Positions 1-11,493 of a DNA stretch of 64,000 nucleotides are shown one piece after another (within the stretch, counting starts at the first letter, position 1; the number at the start of each line of letters is the position of its first letter). The notes under the pieces were generated by a model. The model saw nothing but the letters and a program-made list of their open reading frames with translations, was not told the origin of the DNA and did not search any database. The DNA is taken from contig OX235271.1 in assembly GCA_944472155.2 (NCBI GenBank), forward strand, positions 125,865,329-125,929,328, given 5' to 3'. This stretch comes from Trichobilharzia szidati. Its lineage: Eukaryota; Platyhelminthes; Trematoda; Strigeidida; Schistosomatidae. The translations under genes and the position numbers were made by a program.

Positions 1-279
1 TAAATGAAAACTGGATTTACAAAATTTTAATTGGCCAATTAGAAAACAAATTTAGTATTCACGAATAAGCAAAACAGAGATCTATTTAGCGAAACCATAT
101 TTGATGATTGATTGAATGACTTACTAAGGTAGAAATTTGCACAAAGTGAGTCAGTTTAATTTTTTTTAATTGAATTTTAGATTTTCCCGTCGATTGATTG
201 GACCGAAGTGCTCGGTCTCAGGTTGACATGTCGGCTTCTTGTGCAGATGCTTCGACGATGTTCGGGCATGTAGTTAGAA

Positions 280-395
280 TTTAACTGGTGGTTGGTGACC
301 AGCAGTGGAATCCAGAATGTGCATTTCTTCCTAGTTGGGACTCTTCATATGGATGTACCTGCATTCCCCAGTGAGTGATGATGTTCCCACCGAGG
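280..395 (-). repeat. SMalpha-like hammerhead SINE fragment
   Basis: On the minus strand this holds the 3' half of a schistosome SMalpha-type SINE: a TCACTGGGGAATGCAGG lead-in, a helix II-like GTCCC..GG, the GAAATGC element and the CTGGATTCCACTGC end. The hammerhead core that should read CTGATGA reads ATGAAGA, and the GTC cleavage triplet is lost, so the ribozyme is probably dead. It lies back to back with a plus-strand copy. Family recognition is from memory of the SMalpha consensus. Confidence 0.65.
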
Positions 396-407
396 CAGAA
401 GAGGTGA

Positions 408-610
408 ATCTCGTGGCCCAAGTGGTCTAGTGGATAACGCTTTGGCGTTTGAAACTATGGACACTGGGTTCGAATCTCGGTGGGAACATCACCACTCACT
501 AGGGAGTGCAAGTAAATTCAGTTGACAAGTCCAAAATAGGACGAAATGCGCACCCTGGATTCCACTGCTAGTCACTATCCACCAGTTAAATTCTGAGTCA
601 GTTTCAGTTA
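408..610 (+). repeat. SMalpha-like SINE: tRNA-like head plus decayed hammerhead
   Basis: A pol III-type A box (TGGTCTAGTGG, 423-433) and B box (GGTTCGAATCT, 467-477) form a tRNA-like head. It is followed by TCGGTGGGAACATCACCACT and a hammerhead-like stretch at about 510-561 containing AAGTCC..GGACGAAATGCGC and CTGGATTCCACTGC. The core is TTGACAA instead of CTGATGA and the cleavage triplet is ACC, so activity is unlikely. This is a SINE, not a tRNA gene: no acceptor stem closes around the boxes. Confidence 0.72.
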
Positions 611-1199
611 CGACACTTTGGAGAAGCACAACAAAGTGAATAAAAGAAATGTAGTAACACCTTAACACATCAAGATGTACGAAAGAGTGAATAATTGGAA
701 GATTAGTAAGCAATTTCTGAACCTGAATGATACTAAGGTCTTAAGATAACATTTACTACTGACTGGTTTGAAACCATTCACATCAAACATTGGCAATTAC
801 TAATCATACCAAAGTGACTTACATAATGAACAGCCGTCTCACTTATTCTGGGTCAGGCTCACTGGCACTGTACCTAGAATAATTGTGATCTGAGATTTTA
901 ATTCTCTCTAGCTACTTAGACAAACAATTAATACATGAAAGAAATCTCGTCATTTTCAAATCCCACAGGTTGAAGGGAAATTTACTATGGCTTTTTTTAT
1001 TCATAAATAAACGGATATATTTTAATGCGTAATACTGTAACATAAATGTAAATAAGCAGCCTGAGGTAAAAAGGTTTTCACCACTGAAGTTGAGCAATAC
1101 TAAGCAGAGAGAAAATGAATTGCACTAATCTGGAATAAGTCAAGAAATGACCTTCACTGATACCATTAGTTTTTTCACAGCAGGAGGTTATAAGTGTAC

Positions 1200-1690
1200 A
1201 TACAAACTATGGTTACCATTTGTCCCGACCGATAGCTGCTACCTTGACGTGGTGGTCGGGCTTGCATATCGCAATGACCCAACAAGCGACACTGGCTGGA
1301 ACTTATGTTCCTGCAGGTCCTACCATGCCAGGAAGGTTGTTTGGATAGCGGTTAGACAAAATGCAGCTACCCAATCCAATACTATGACTCAAACAAATTC
1401 ACAAAATATCATACCGGATCGGTCGGGGCTCGGATTAACAACGACCGCGCTTCCTGCTGCCATGTCACAGGAGTGATAAATATGCTACTGAGGCACAACA
1501 AACAAAAACAGGCCACGTGTGACCGGCCTCAAGCAGTTGTCCCCTGGGCTCTGCGGTCACGCAACACTCTTTCTGTTTCAGGTTCCCGAAGAATCAATCA
1601 ACTTGGGCAGCCGGGAAGTAACAACCGCCCACACACTTCCAAAAGCACACTAAGCCTTCCTGAGAATCACTCTCCCTGTTACCATTTGTA
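1200..1690 (+). repeat. GC-rich repeat-like segment, possibly the 5' end of a non-LTR element
   Basis: A sharply bounded block, visibly richer in GC than its flanks, with open frames on the plus strand (1147-1476 and 1473-1691). The translations match no domain I can name. The style (CxCR and AYRND-like text, followed by a polyproline-poor basic frame) resembles the 5' leader of schistosome RTE-type retrotransposons, but that is a weak impression. It lies just downstream of the last visible TTC27 exon, so it is probably inside an intron of that gene. Confidence 0.35.
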
Positions 1691-1824
1691 GTTGTGGGAT
1701 TATCATAAATCAAAAGTAGCAGTCTACAAAAGCTATTGTCAATAATTCAGAAAATGTACACATAACCGCTTGGAAAAACATGAGCAGTTGTATGAATCCA
1801 CGAAAATTCTAATAAATTACTTAC

Positions 1825-3249
1825 TTGTAAAGTCCAAATAGAAGGCATTCTTGAAAGAAAAAAGCTTCTAACAGATCTATCTGAAAGTGGTGGACTGGTC
1901 CTGCTAAACTGGTTAGATAACTCCTGAAATCACCAAATAAAATATTAGTAAAAAGACATGTCTTTACTTCTAGTTGCGATAGTGCACGCTCCGTTCTTCG
2001 AACAGAATGATGTTCCAGCAAACTTCTTCTAAACAACATTTCTGTTGCGATGGGCCAAGAGGAACTACTCTTTATTTCACTTATGGAATCAGGATACACG
2101 GCTCGAATAACAGTGTTTATATAAGCTAGACACTGTTGTGCAGTTAGATCATCCCGTGGGTAGTAGCGACGATGAAGTTCACTAGCGAACAAGATTTCAA
2201 CTTTTTTAAAAGCAACTTACCACAATAACAAGATAAAGGACTGCTCTATATTCGAAAGTGGTTTTTGTTCATCGTTCGTACTAAGTGCAACACTATTAAG
2301 AAGTACATCATCATTAAGAGATATTATCTTTCAAAAATATATATGAAGGAACTGTTATTACCTGAGGTAGAGCATCGTTACATGAACTTTCATCATCTTT
2401 TACTTCTAATAACCTACTAACTTTAACTGTCAGATTTGCAACTTCTTTTTCTTGAAATCTGGTGCATTTACCCAAAACACCTATGAGATTTGTGAAATTC
2501 TCAAAGTGCACAATTACCATTGAATTTAACATCTATGTTTAAATATTCAGCACATTTTGATGCGAAAGTTTTTGAATTTTCATATTCATAGTAAAAGGCG
2601 CTTAAATATGAAGATATCATCAAATAGTGAATCCAATCTTCAGTAGAGAAATTGTTGGCTTCTTTTTCACCTGAACAGTACTGGAATTATAAATATCAAT
2701 TACATACAGACATCGATGACTTCATGAAATTCACCTTTTAATTTAGGAGATCTTTCATCACCAATCAGGTACTGATGCAAGTAAATGCACTTCAAAAGGT
2801 TCAAATGATAGAGGAATGACTGCAACACAAATGTGACTGTTAAGTGTATCTAACTTACTAAAGTTTGAGAAATGGAAGACATTTTTCTGCACAAGCGTTT
2901 ACATAACCAAAGTAAGCTTAAAGATTTAGTGAGTTTGAAGGGACGTTCGCCCTCACAAGTGAGGTCTTCTAATGCTAACTGGTGGCATCCATCCAACTCA
3001 TATGAGTCATTAACCATTAACCCACCAATAAAATTCACAGCGATGAAATAAGACATTGCGCAATCAACCACATTTAGTACAGAAACAGATCTGAAATTAA
3101 GAAGTAAACATATTGTGGACATACCGTTCTGATAATATGTTTACCAGTGTGTCATCATCTATCATTGACAAATGAATATCTGAAAACGTTTTCTGGATTT
3201 CCGAAATCCAGTTATTTGGGGAAGTTGGTCCATTATTAGTTGCATCCAT
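1825..3249 (-). CDS. TTC27: TTC27 (tetratricopeptide repeat protein 27), N-terminal half, 8 exons
   Basis: Exons on the minus strand: 3249-3125, 3090-2859, 2819-2735, 2670-2518, 2480-2362, 2327-2221, 2181-1968 and 1923-1825. All introns are GT..AG, 34-64 nt long, and keep the frame. The spliced translation follows animal TTC27 in order: a QYLIGDERSP segment (family: QHLLEERSP), an FYYEY segment (FLYYYEY), then GVLGKCTRFQEK (GALGKRTRFQEN), LNDDVLLN (LNDDTILN), RRTERALSQ (RRVERAMRQ) and RMPSIWTLQ (QVPPHWAIQ). TTC27 is a TPR protein of the Emw1 family; the TPR domain itself lies C-terminal and is missing here. The last exon ends at a good GTAAGT donor, so the gene continues past the left edge. 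The first exon is uncertain: a strong splice acceptor sits at 3264, 14 nt before the ATG, and animal homologues have a longer N terminus, so there may be an upstream exon or a trans-splice site. Confidence 0.88.
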
Positions 3250-3263
3250 TGAAATTGATGTAT

Positions 3264-3320
3264 CTAAACGAGATATTGAATAAATGAAACAAATGGAGGT
3301 ATGGTTGGTAACCAGACAAA
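3264..3320 (-). promoter_or_regulatory. 3' splice acceptor upstream of the TTC27 start
   Basis: On the minus strand a pyrimidine-rich stretch ends in CTCGTTTAG, followed 14 nt later by the ATG of the first recognised TTC27 exon. It could be a spliced-leader acceptor, as schistosomes trans-splice some mRNAs, or an ordinary acceptor for an upstream exon that I could not find. The frame is open through the 14 nt. Confidence 0.45.
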
Positions 3321-4938
3321 ATTAAATAGGAATGCATAATTATGAATTGAATCTTACAGTCTTTATACATACAAAGCAATACTGTACATGACCGCCAATA
3401 CATTCAGACTATATAGAACAAAATACAGCAATATAATGCATAGTTAAAAGCAAACCAAGAGTACAATGAATCCTAAATATCTAGTTGAGGAACTAATGGT
3501 CAGCGAAGAACAGACATAATAAGAATCAATTATTACCGGCTGCCTACTTTGACGTTTTGAAGACAGAGGATACTTTCAGTCGGAGAGTAGATACTTGCAC
3601 ATCCCACGCACTGGTTGATTCGCATAGACACAAATCTACACTGACGAAAATCTTGGAAATTCTTTATACAACTCAAACTTTATAACTACTTATAGAATGT
3701 TTGGGTGACAAATTTGAGTAGACATCAGCATCTGCATTAATATTTGCATCAATACAAAAAAACAACTATTGACTAAGGGGTATTCTAAAAGCGTGGTTTC
3801 TCCCCCAGAACTAAATGTCGAACCGAAACGAAGATAACCAGACTATACTGCCATCAAAAATCCATTTAGTTTGGAATTACAATACAAAATCGCAGTAGAA
3901 GACAGACGAAATTAGACAAATAACATCAATTGAACAACCCATAACGTCCAGGTAACCATTAGCAAAAAGATATGTAGTGGAATTTAAACCGATTAAGACG
4001 TTGCATGCATACAAATACCACATTAGGCATCAACGAAAACGTTGACAGAACAGTACACAAAACACCTCTACTAAGCAGCCCAACATGGAACAAATTATTA
4101 CAGAACAGATACGTAAAAAAACACCAATGCCATTTCCACAAAATTCAGCCAACCTAATGTGAACCGTCATTCTATTTAAAGCGGCAGACAGTTGGGCAAA
4201 GAGTGATGAAAAAAAATCGTGAAGCCAGTATCGGTACATAAATATAATGACCACTGTTGTCATATTGGTCACTGGCGAAAGTTTGGAGGAAGGCCCCAAA
4301 AATGATAGTGAGTAGTAATGAGAATTCACGGACTGTTTAATAACCTTCTGGATGAAGTTGGAGTTTTCACAGTATGAATTTGAAGTTACCAAAACAACCA
4401 CAGACTTACTAAGAAGCTTCTGATGTACGTAGAGTGACAAGTTCGGAAACGAACAGATTAGTACCGAAGGGGGAAATTGTGAATACAGCACTGTTTCCCA
4501 CAGTTCAATTATAATCTCATACACTGGAATTATACAAATGTCGCCTCAATCGACATTTAGGTGGGACTCAGTTAAGGCATTTAATGCTAATAAATGGCGG
4601 TGTTGCCAGGTGACAAGCGAGTGCATTCCGATTAGCTAGGCTAATACAGGAAATTTAGCTGGACATCTAAGTAGGAAATAGCACGACGCAAAAACAGCTG
4701 AGGTATTTAAGGCTAAGTGGGTTTACAGAATCAGTCAAAAGGGGCACAAAAGCAATCACACCAAATTGTATGAGTAGCTAGTTTATATACATAGCTGATG
4801 CACCAAACTTACAAGATATATCCCCAAAAAGCTAAACGTGTCCTATTCATACATCACGATGATGTTTACCAACAAGACCTCTTGTTTAGGTAGTTTTACA
4901 GCAGAATGGGAATTATATTTGATACAATGTATACATAC

Positions 4939-4940
<2 letters not shown>
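3320..4940. other. Intergenic, no gene recognised
   Basis: AT-rich DNA upstream of TTC27. The longest frame (4030-4524, minus, 164 aa) has no domain, no good splice signals and a hydrophobic, cysteine-rich composition typical of antisense reading. I see nothing else that can be supported. Confidence 0.5.

Positions 4941-4979
<39 letters not shown>
4941..4979. repeat. (TA)n microsatellite
   Basis: About 19 uninterrupted TA units after GTATACATACAGG. Such runs are common and length-variable in this kind of genome. Confidence 0.97.
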
Positions 4980-4980
<1 letters not shown>

Positions 4981-5600
4981 GATGAATTAGAATCACCTAT
5001 TTTGTTAGTGATCGGGTACTATAAAGATCCTCTTAAGGTGAGACGCGGACTGTACTCATCTCGTCGAGGTGAACTAAATCAAGTCACTGGACTGACAAGT
5101 CGGCTAACTCGTTACTATCACCATGGGAGTAGACATGCCGTTTCACGCCTTCTACATTAGCATCCGTATATCACACACTATCCTTTCGAGCTATCCAAAT
5201 AAACACATAGCTGTTCACGCATTAAGTGCGTGTTTTCATCTGGAAATCTAATTCTACCACTTCTTTTATTAGAAAAATTTCAAAAAAAAAATATGAGAAC
5301 GTCAAAACACCACTGCTGCTTGTGAAAACTCTTTGGCCCACAAAGTACTATTCTTTGCCTATGCCAGTCAGATCTCAGTGCGATGTAAACATGTTTGTGC
5401 CACTGTGAACAAACGACAGCACTCATTAAAATACCCGGCGGAACTTAAGTTCCGCTGGGGATTGGAATTATTCTTTAAATTTATTACTATACAGCAATCA
5501 TTCTTCAGAAACATTCTAGAATATTAACATATGGAAATCACTATATCTGTGTATATTATATGTACATATATCTACCTATAAGTATTACTATGGGGCTTTG
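4980..5600. other. Intergenic, nothing recognised
   Basis: No coding match, repeat or RNA signal was recognised between the TA run and the G-rich repeat. Confidence 0.5.
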
Positions 5601-5900
5601 CATTCCACTACCCAGTCGGTCAAAAATTTTTTGACCTGGGATATGTGGGTAAAACGTGGGCAGTTTTTCGCTCAAATTTGGGAAAAGTGGGAAAAGGTGG
5701 GCTATTTTCGGTTGTAACATGGATGAAGCGGGAATAAGTGGGCTGCTTTAGAAAATGACTTGGGTGAAGTTGGAAAAAGTGGGTAAAGTGTTCGTTGAAA
5801 AGGTGGATAAACTGGGAAAAAAAGGGGCAATTAAATTTTTCTGGACATGGGTAAACGGGGAAAAAGTCGCCAAAGTGGGCAAAGTGGCCAAATTATGTAG
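5600..5900 (+). repeat. Degenerate G-rich minisatellite-like tract
   Basis: The plus strand repeats AAAGTGGG/AAGTGGGC-type words about every 10-20 nt, with almost all G runs on this strand. One frame (5755-5952) reads as imperfect Lys-Val-Gly-Lys-Val repeats, which I take to be a by-product of the DNA repeat rather than a gene. Confidence 0.7.
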
Positions 5901-5978
5901 CATTCACACCATCTTTTGCCCACCTATTTGCCGATCAAAACTACCCATTTAGCTAACATTGCCCAGGTGCATTCTCTG

Positions 5979-6016
5979 ACTGGGATATTAGTAACTTATG
6001 TTACTAATATCCCAGT
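5979..6016. repeat. Perfect 17-bp inverted repeat (hairpin)
   Basis: ACTGGGATATTAGTAAC (5979-5995), then a 4-nt loop TTAT, then the exact reverse complement (6000-6016). The AACATAAGTT that follows partly repeats the stem centre. No gene or element boundary is visible beside it. Confidence 0.95.
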
Positions 6017-7085
6017 AACATAAGTTTACTTTCGTCAGTTGCGTTTACAGCGGTGATTCTTGAAAGCAATATATCTAATGGATACGACAAATGTCAACAA
6101 AATACGACTCAAACAACGAACGAACATAAATGCAGTAATGAATACCGGAACACGCTATAAGATAGCGGCACCAACGACTTATGGGGAGGCTGAGCACTTC
6201 AAGGTCACCTATGCAAATTGTGATTGGTAGATTTTCATTTGCGTAAACATTCCGGCTAATATACATTGTGCGTTACTGAAATGGGCATTGAAATCACATA
6301 GACAGATCATTCAGCGGCGAAGTACAAGAAGAGAGTCCTAGGAGTGCGAAGGCTCAAATGACCTTGATCGCTTGCCAGACAACAATACTCTGTTTAATGT
6401 TTTTTTCATGCTTTTTTATGTAAATATACGTAAAATTTTATGCATAAATCCTCATCTTTCCTGATTGGTCGGCTTAAGGTCACTCGTGCGTTCGCATCCC
6501 TTGACTCTATTGTAGAACTTTGCCCATTCAGCTGAATACACTTTATACATATATATATGTATTCATAAATTTACAGATGGGCTAAGTTAAACTTTAAGCA
6601 CGACTAACAACCTATAGAGTGCGAACTCACCATTTGTCTAGAATGGTCCAATGAGTTTTATTCACACGAGATGGAGTTTCTATTCTGCTTCTATTCCATA
6701 CCGAAAAATGCCTCGTTCATGTGATTGACGCGTTCAGGGTGATCCGCTGACTGGCAGTTTACTTTTTACTTTGCCAACAGATGTGATATGCATCCATAAT
6801 TCGGCCTATATACCACGGACTCAACTGACTGGTCGCTCAATGTCATTAACCCAGATCCAGATGATAAGGATATAAGGCTCTTGTTCCCAATTTATTCTGG
6901 GCAAAAATCTGAGCGAGGTTCAATTAACAAAGCCTAAAGCCAAGGTCCCTCAAAAGTTGACCTCCAGGTACCTATCCAAATGAGATCACGCCTACTTTTT
7001 TGGACATGGAGAGGGTAGATACAGCGTTCCACTTATTTACTTGGTACTTTTTCTGTAAATCTATACTGTTAGGCAGGGTTGCACG
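6017..7085. other. Intergenic, nothing recognised
   Basis: AT-rich sequence with only short frames. No match to the repeat families seen elsewhere in the window. Confidence 0.5.
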
Positions 7086-7185
7086 TTTTAAGACTAAAGG
7101 TAAGGTCTAGGGTTAAGGTTAGTTTTAGGGTTAAAGTTACGATTAGGAGTTAGGGTTATGGCTAAAGTAAGGGGTAGGTTGGAAG
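7086..7185 (+). repeat. Degenerate telomere-like (TTAGGG) block
   Basis: Several TAGGGTTA words with single-base variants (CTAGGGTTAAGG, TTTTAGGGTTAAAG, GAGTTAGGGTTATGG) occur in about 100 bp on the plus strand. TTAGGG is the schistosome telomere unit, so this looks like an old interstitial telomeric patch. Confidence 0.7.
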
Positions 7186-7894
7186 AAAGTGTAAGAAATA
7201 TCAATGGATCTCACAGTACCATGAGCTACAGTCAACTGGATGAATGGGTATATCGCGCGTGGCACCATTTCTCTGTAGATCAGATGTGTATTGACTAGGA
7301 GACATTCGTAAAACACATAAGCTAAACAATACAGTGTACTATCTAGTTTGCAATGTTGTTTAGTGTATTTTTCAACAATAATGCAACTTTTTTGTATCTG
7401 AACTCTGATTGGTTTGTGGAGGCTGAAAAATGTCAAATTATATGTGCACTGTAAAAAAAGTAAAGACAATGAATTCACCGAACATCATGCGTGTGAACTG
7501 ATATATTGAATAATCGACTCCATTTTGTTCATCGTACACTACAGACGATACAACTTTCCTTCTCCAGTTTTTTGCCTCCCACTAGTGTCAGTCATCGCTG
7601 GTTAGTGCCTAATCCGTACATCCACATCTTGAATGCTTTGCTGCAACCTCCTATTCTCTTCGTTAGCACCTCTGCGTGAAATGAGCAACAGCGGATTAAA
7701 AAGACTACTTAATGTCTCCAACTCTGTACGTTTTTATTTGTGTATTTCTGGGACGACAGTAAATAACCAAATAACTGTATCTTATATGTATTCAATTTCT
7801 TTGGACTAATTCCTTTCTCGATATATGTATATTTACTTATATAGACCTAAATATATCTTAAAGCAAGTTTGTATTTGTTTTGTTATTTGCCTTC
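7186..7894. other. Flank and likely 3' UTR of the CR1-like remnant
   Basis: No gene. The right-hand part (about 7780-7894) would be the 3' untranslated end of the minus-strand CR1-like element that starts next. A frame at 7143-7478 (minus) has no recognisable domain. Confidence 0.45.
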
Positions 7895-8860
7895 GCGTAT
7901 GAAGGAGCTTATCCGATTAGTCCGATACACGTTGTCCAGTGTCACTGCCGTTTCGACTTTGACAGTTTAACTTGGCCCTGATCTAATTTCTCTTTGAAGG
8001 CTTTCACCGATGGAGCTGTTACTTCTGAATTGTGCAAGGAGTTCTAGCCGTTCACTACTATGTGAGAAAATCTAGATTCCACAGGTTTTTCATTTGACCT
8101 CGGTTTGAGCACATTTTTGCGGTGGCAACATAAGTGCATCCTAGAAGGAGAGAAAAGATCAGAAATGTCAATCCAAAATAAAGTCACTTCTCCTCCTTCG
8201 GTATGATAATGGGAAGAGATTTAAATGGTCCATCCTCTCATCATAGTGAAAGTGTGAGATACCAGTAACTGATTTTTTCCTACCCTCTGTACTCTTTTCA
8301 GTATATGTGCCTCTTTTTTGTAGCATGGACTCGCCGCTTGTATGCAGTATTGTAGATGAGGTCTGACATGTGATGCATAGAGTACTTGGAACATACTCTT
8401 GTCTAATCGTTTGAAAACCCTTGGAAGTGCTTACAGCATTCGAAAAGCCCTAGCTGTGGCTCCATCGCAATTTGCCTTTGTTTTAAAGTCATGATTTACA
8501 ATAATTTCTAAGTCCTTTCGCCCCTGAACATTTGGCAGTTCTGTGTCCCCCACGGAGTACGACATGTAAGACCTCTGACCTGGGTGCATTTCCGCGCTTT
8601 TCTCGGGATTAATCTCCAGACTTCAGAGGTTAGCCCATTCGGTTAATTTATCTAGATTGTTTTGCAGTACCAACCTATCATCGTTATTATTTGCAGTTTT
8701 CCATATCTTATTATCGTCGGCAAATAATCAGGAAGACAAGGTAAGAATTTTCGACAGTTAATTTACGTATAATAGGAACAGCAGGGGGCAAAGTACAGTT
8801 CCTCGAGGTACTCCACTCGGCGCTGCTTTCCACCTGGAACAATCTGATAACTAGTCATTC
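7895..8860 (-). pseudogene. CR1-like non-LTR reverse transcriptase, decayed
   Basis: Minus-strand translation gives the reverse transcriptase palm and thumb of a CR1/Jockey-type LINE. In order: SGVPRGTVLCPLLFLLYVN, the catalytic FADD (coded near 8712-8723), a WANL..LEINPEKS segment, FQVLYASHVRPHLQYC, SPCYKK, and the C-terminal FSH.VVN..NSL and APSVKAFKEKLD. Several stops and frame changes break it. It belongs with the endonuclease remnant at 10190-10871 on the same strand, the two being about 1.3 kb apart. Domain identity is firm; the exact family (SR or Perere type) is not decided. Confidence 0.9.
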
Positions 8861-9005
8861 AATGGACCACATCGAGAAATATAGAGATATTGACTTCATA
8901 TTAACAAAAAACCCAAGTGTGTGTTGGATGAATTACAGATACTTGGAAAAAATAAAGCTTGAAGTAATTTCCCTCATATAACCATGAAATGCATCTTTAA
9001 AAAAA
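8850..9005 (-). repeat. Repeat shared with 62255-62400
   Basis: About 150 nt here (ACAAAAAACCCAAG, GGAAAAAATAAAGCTTGAA and neighbours) match 62255-62400 closely, in the same orientation. It lies at the upstream edge of the CR1-like reverse transcriptase, so both are probably parts of the same LINE family. Confidence 0.75.
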
Positions 9006-10189
9006 TATATTCTCACTTCATTTACATGAGGGACTCCAGTTAATTGGCATCATCAATGTGATAATAATGTTTACATTGAGTAAGCATGTTGACAATTTTT
9101 TGCTGACACCAAATATACATACAAGGAAAGGTAATGGAATAATGACGGCAACCATACTCTGCATAAGTTAAAACAATTTATATGATATAATCCTAGGCAC
9201 CATTATTGTTTGAATTTGTCGAAAACGAGCGTTGCGTTACATTTGGTCGTTATGGTGGGCTACTGACAAAAGTATAAAAACGGGTTATATAACGTTAGTT
9301 AGTCTGCCGACAACGTTTTCAGCCAGATAATCTGCAAGAGGGTCACCACATCACTTAGTAACCAGTTAAACACGCAGATACGTATAAATCATTCTGTAAC
9401 CGTTTAATTTTTGATTCCTTTCGGCCTAGAACCAGAATGACTGCGAGCCAGTGTATACAAAATGTCGAACGAAGCATACGGGAGCAAAATATCACCACCG
9501 AATGAGTCAGTGGGATCTGAAATACAGCTGTTAGCATATTTTCGTTATTTCATAGATAGCCCGGTTTATTGGCGCTGTATGGGTAATGATATGGATTTGT
9601 CATCACGATCAACATTTGGACGAATATCCAGATGTATACTGCAACCTGTTTGCGGTGCGCATTTAGTTAATTCCATTTAGTGCGTGGTTTGATTATTCTA
9701 CTATTTTGATATACTCCGCGGAGCGTCGCCATGATCATAGAGAGTACACGTATGCTTTTAATGCATTACTTCGTTGACTTCTACCTCCACTGAATACATA
9801 CAACGAGAACCGTGGATTTATATAATTCCTCACCTCTGTGGATAGAACATCATCGCATTCCCTTCAGAAAGTAGAACAGTTGGTACAGCGGTGACTTTGC
9901 TACACCCCTGAGTGGTACGATTAGCCGAAAGGACATCGCGAAAGTATTCAGAGAGACTTTAGGCCTTTATTTCGTCTAACTCAGCCGCCTGTTCAGTATT
10001 ACTTATGAGTGACGGTATATCACTACTAGTTTTGGTCCTGCGTTTGATATGCGAGTACTCTTTTGGAAAAAGTGAAAAATTCAGTGCTGACTGTCCCTCA
10101 TACTGTGTACGACTTTTGTCAATCATATACTTACACATTTTTCGAATTTTGGCGATATTCCATCTGAAAATCCTCCCTACCTGTTAGAG
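9006..10189 (-). other. Decayed middle of the CR1-like element
   Basis: This lies between the endonuclease-linker and reverse transcriptase remnants on the same strand. Broken frames are present but no motif can be named. The two short plus-strand frames (9462-9680, 10005-10187) look like chance openings. Confidence 0.4.
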
Positions 10190-10871
10190 TAAACCGGTTC
10201 CATAAGCTCTTCGGTTTTCCTAATAACTCCCCTAATTTCATCACTAACTTAGGGTGGTTTCCGCGGTAGCATTTGAGGCGTGGACCAAGGTATAAAAGGT
10301 GCGGTGACACAGTCCAGTATGTCTCTAAATCCCACCGAAGCTTCCTCGACAGTCAAGTTTGTATTGAGTGGCCAGTTAGCTAGGGTTGCTCTATTTCTGA
10401 TTGCAGGTATTTTCGCCTTTCAAAAGTTTGGACGATTCAGCTGTTGACCTACTTTTGACGACGTGAGTCTGAAACTTAAAAAATAACTATATGGTCATTA
10501 CTGCCTGGCGGCGGAAAGCACCTAATGTCACTGTTATCCTCCTTCTGATGAGTCAGCACAAAATCTAGAGTGGACGGATCAGGTCTAGAGTGGTGTAGTG
10601 TTGATGCATTTATACGCTGCACAAATGCACATCCAGACAAAGTAAGTATGAGTCCCCTGTTGAAACGAAAATACAAGGTATTTGTTGTCAATTTCCCCCG
10701 GTTAATACGTGGGACATTAAAGTCACTTACTGTTAGACACCTATTTCTACTACTCAACATCTTGAGGTGATTAACTAGGAAATCGTCAGCTTGGATGACA
10801 GGATCCAATTGTCCTAGTGCTCTCGTTCGAGTTAACGACACAACTTGTGGTTTCACTGGTGCCGCTGTCAT
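10190..10871 (-). pseudogene. CR1-like APE endonuclease and linker, decayed
   Basis: The 10476-10871 frame carries the C-terminal half of an apurinic-type LINE endonuclease: SDFNVPRINR (normally GDFN.P.I.W), STLDFVLT, and PPPGSNDHIVI (normally P.LGSSDH.VI). The SDH motif has become NDH. The following 10190-10440 stretch reads as the usual linker to the reverse transcriptase, with NRATLANWPLN and FIPWSTP. Upstream endonuclease residues are missing. It is probably the 5' part of the element whose polymerase remains at 7895-8860. Confidence 0.85.
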
Positions 10872-11493
10872 GAGCTTCCGACATTGTTGATCTAATTCCT
10901 ATGTCATCCCGGATGTGATCACAATTGATATGATTATGAACAATAAATTTTGTTCGAAACGTCATCCAGTAAATAATACTGTTTCACTGTGTGATATACC
11001 TAATAAACAAACTAATATGGAATTACTTACTACCACAGTGCCCAAATTTTACACATATATTAATAGGTCTTGTGGATAATTGCATTCAAACCAAAAGTGG
11101 ACATCATGATAGTAAGACCTATATGGGTAGCATTATACATTGCAAATGAACTTTGTCAGCCTAGGGATTGTAGTCTCCCATTGTATTTCCTTTATGAATG
11201 CATATATTAATGATACATTGCACTTTAATGATTCACCTTAGCACCTTTCCTTTTCTAAAGCAGCTTACTATCTCTTGTAAACGTTGTACTTACCTCAATA
11301 TCGGTTGGTTATCATATGCCTACAACTACGGGTTGAAAACGAAACGAAGTCGATTTTCCTGCTCAACCTGGAGGACTACTGTTTAATTCAATAATGATAC
11401 GACATGGGTCAGACAATGATTGTATTTATATATATATCTAATATTTAGCTGTTCAAACAGTATTAACTTGTAGACAATCTACTATTTGACATT
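10872..11493. other. Intergenic, nothing recognised
   Basis: AT-rich, with no supported coding region or repeat. Confidence 0.5.

Noticed and set aside
418..485. tRNA gene
   Set aside because: A and B boxes are present but no acceptor or anticodon stems form; the context is a SINE with a hammerhead remnant.
4030..4524. 164-codon minus-strand frame as a membrane protein gene
   Set aside because: Hydrophobic and Cys/Phe-rich without clear helices or domain; no splice support; typical of a chance frame in AT-rich DNA.
10570..10770. Plus-strand 66-codon frame
   Set aside because: Antisense shadow of the LINE endonuclease at 10476-10871.
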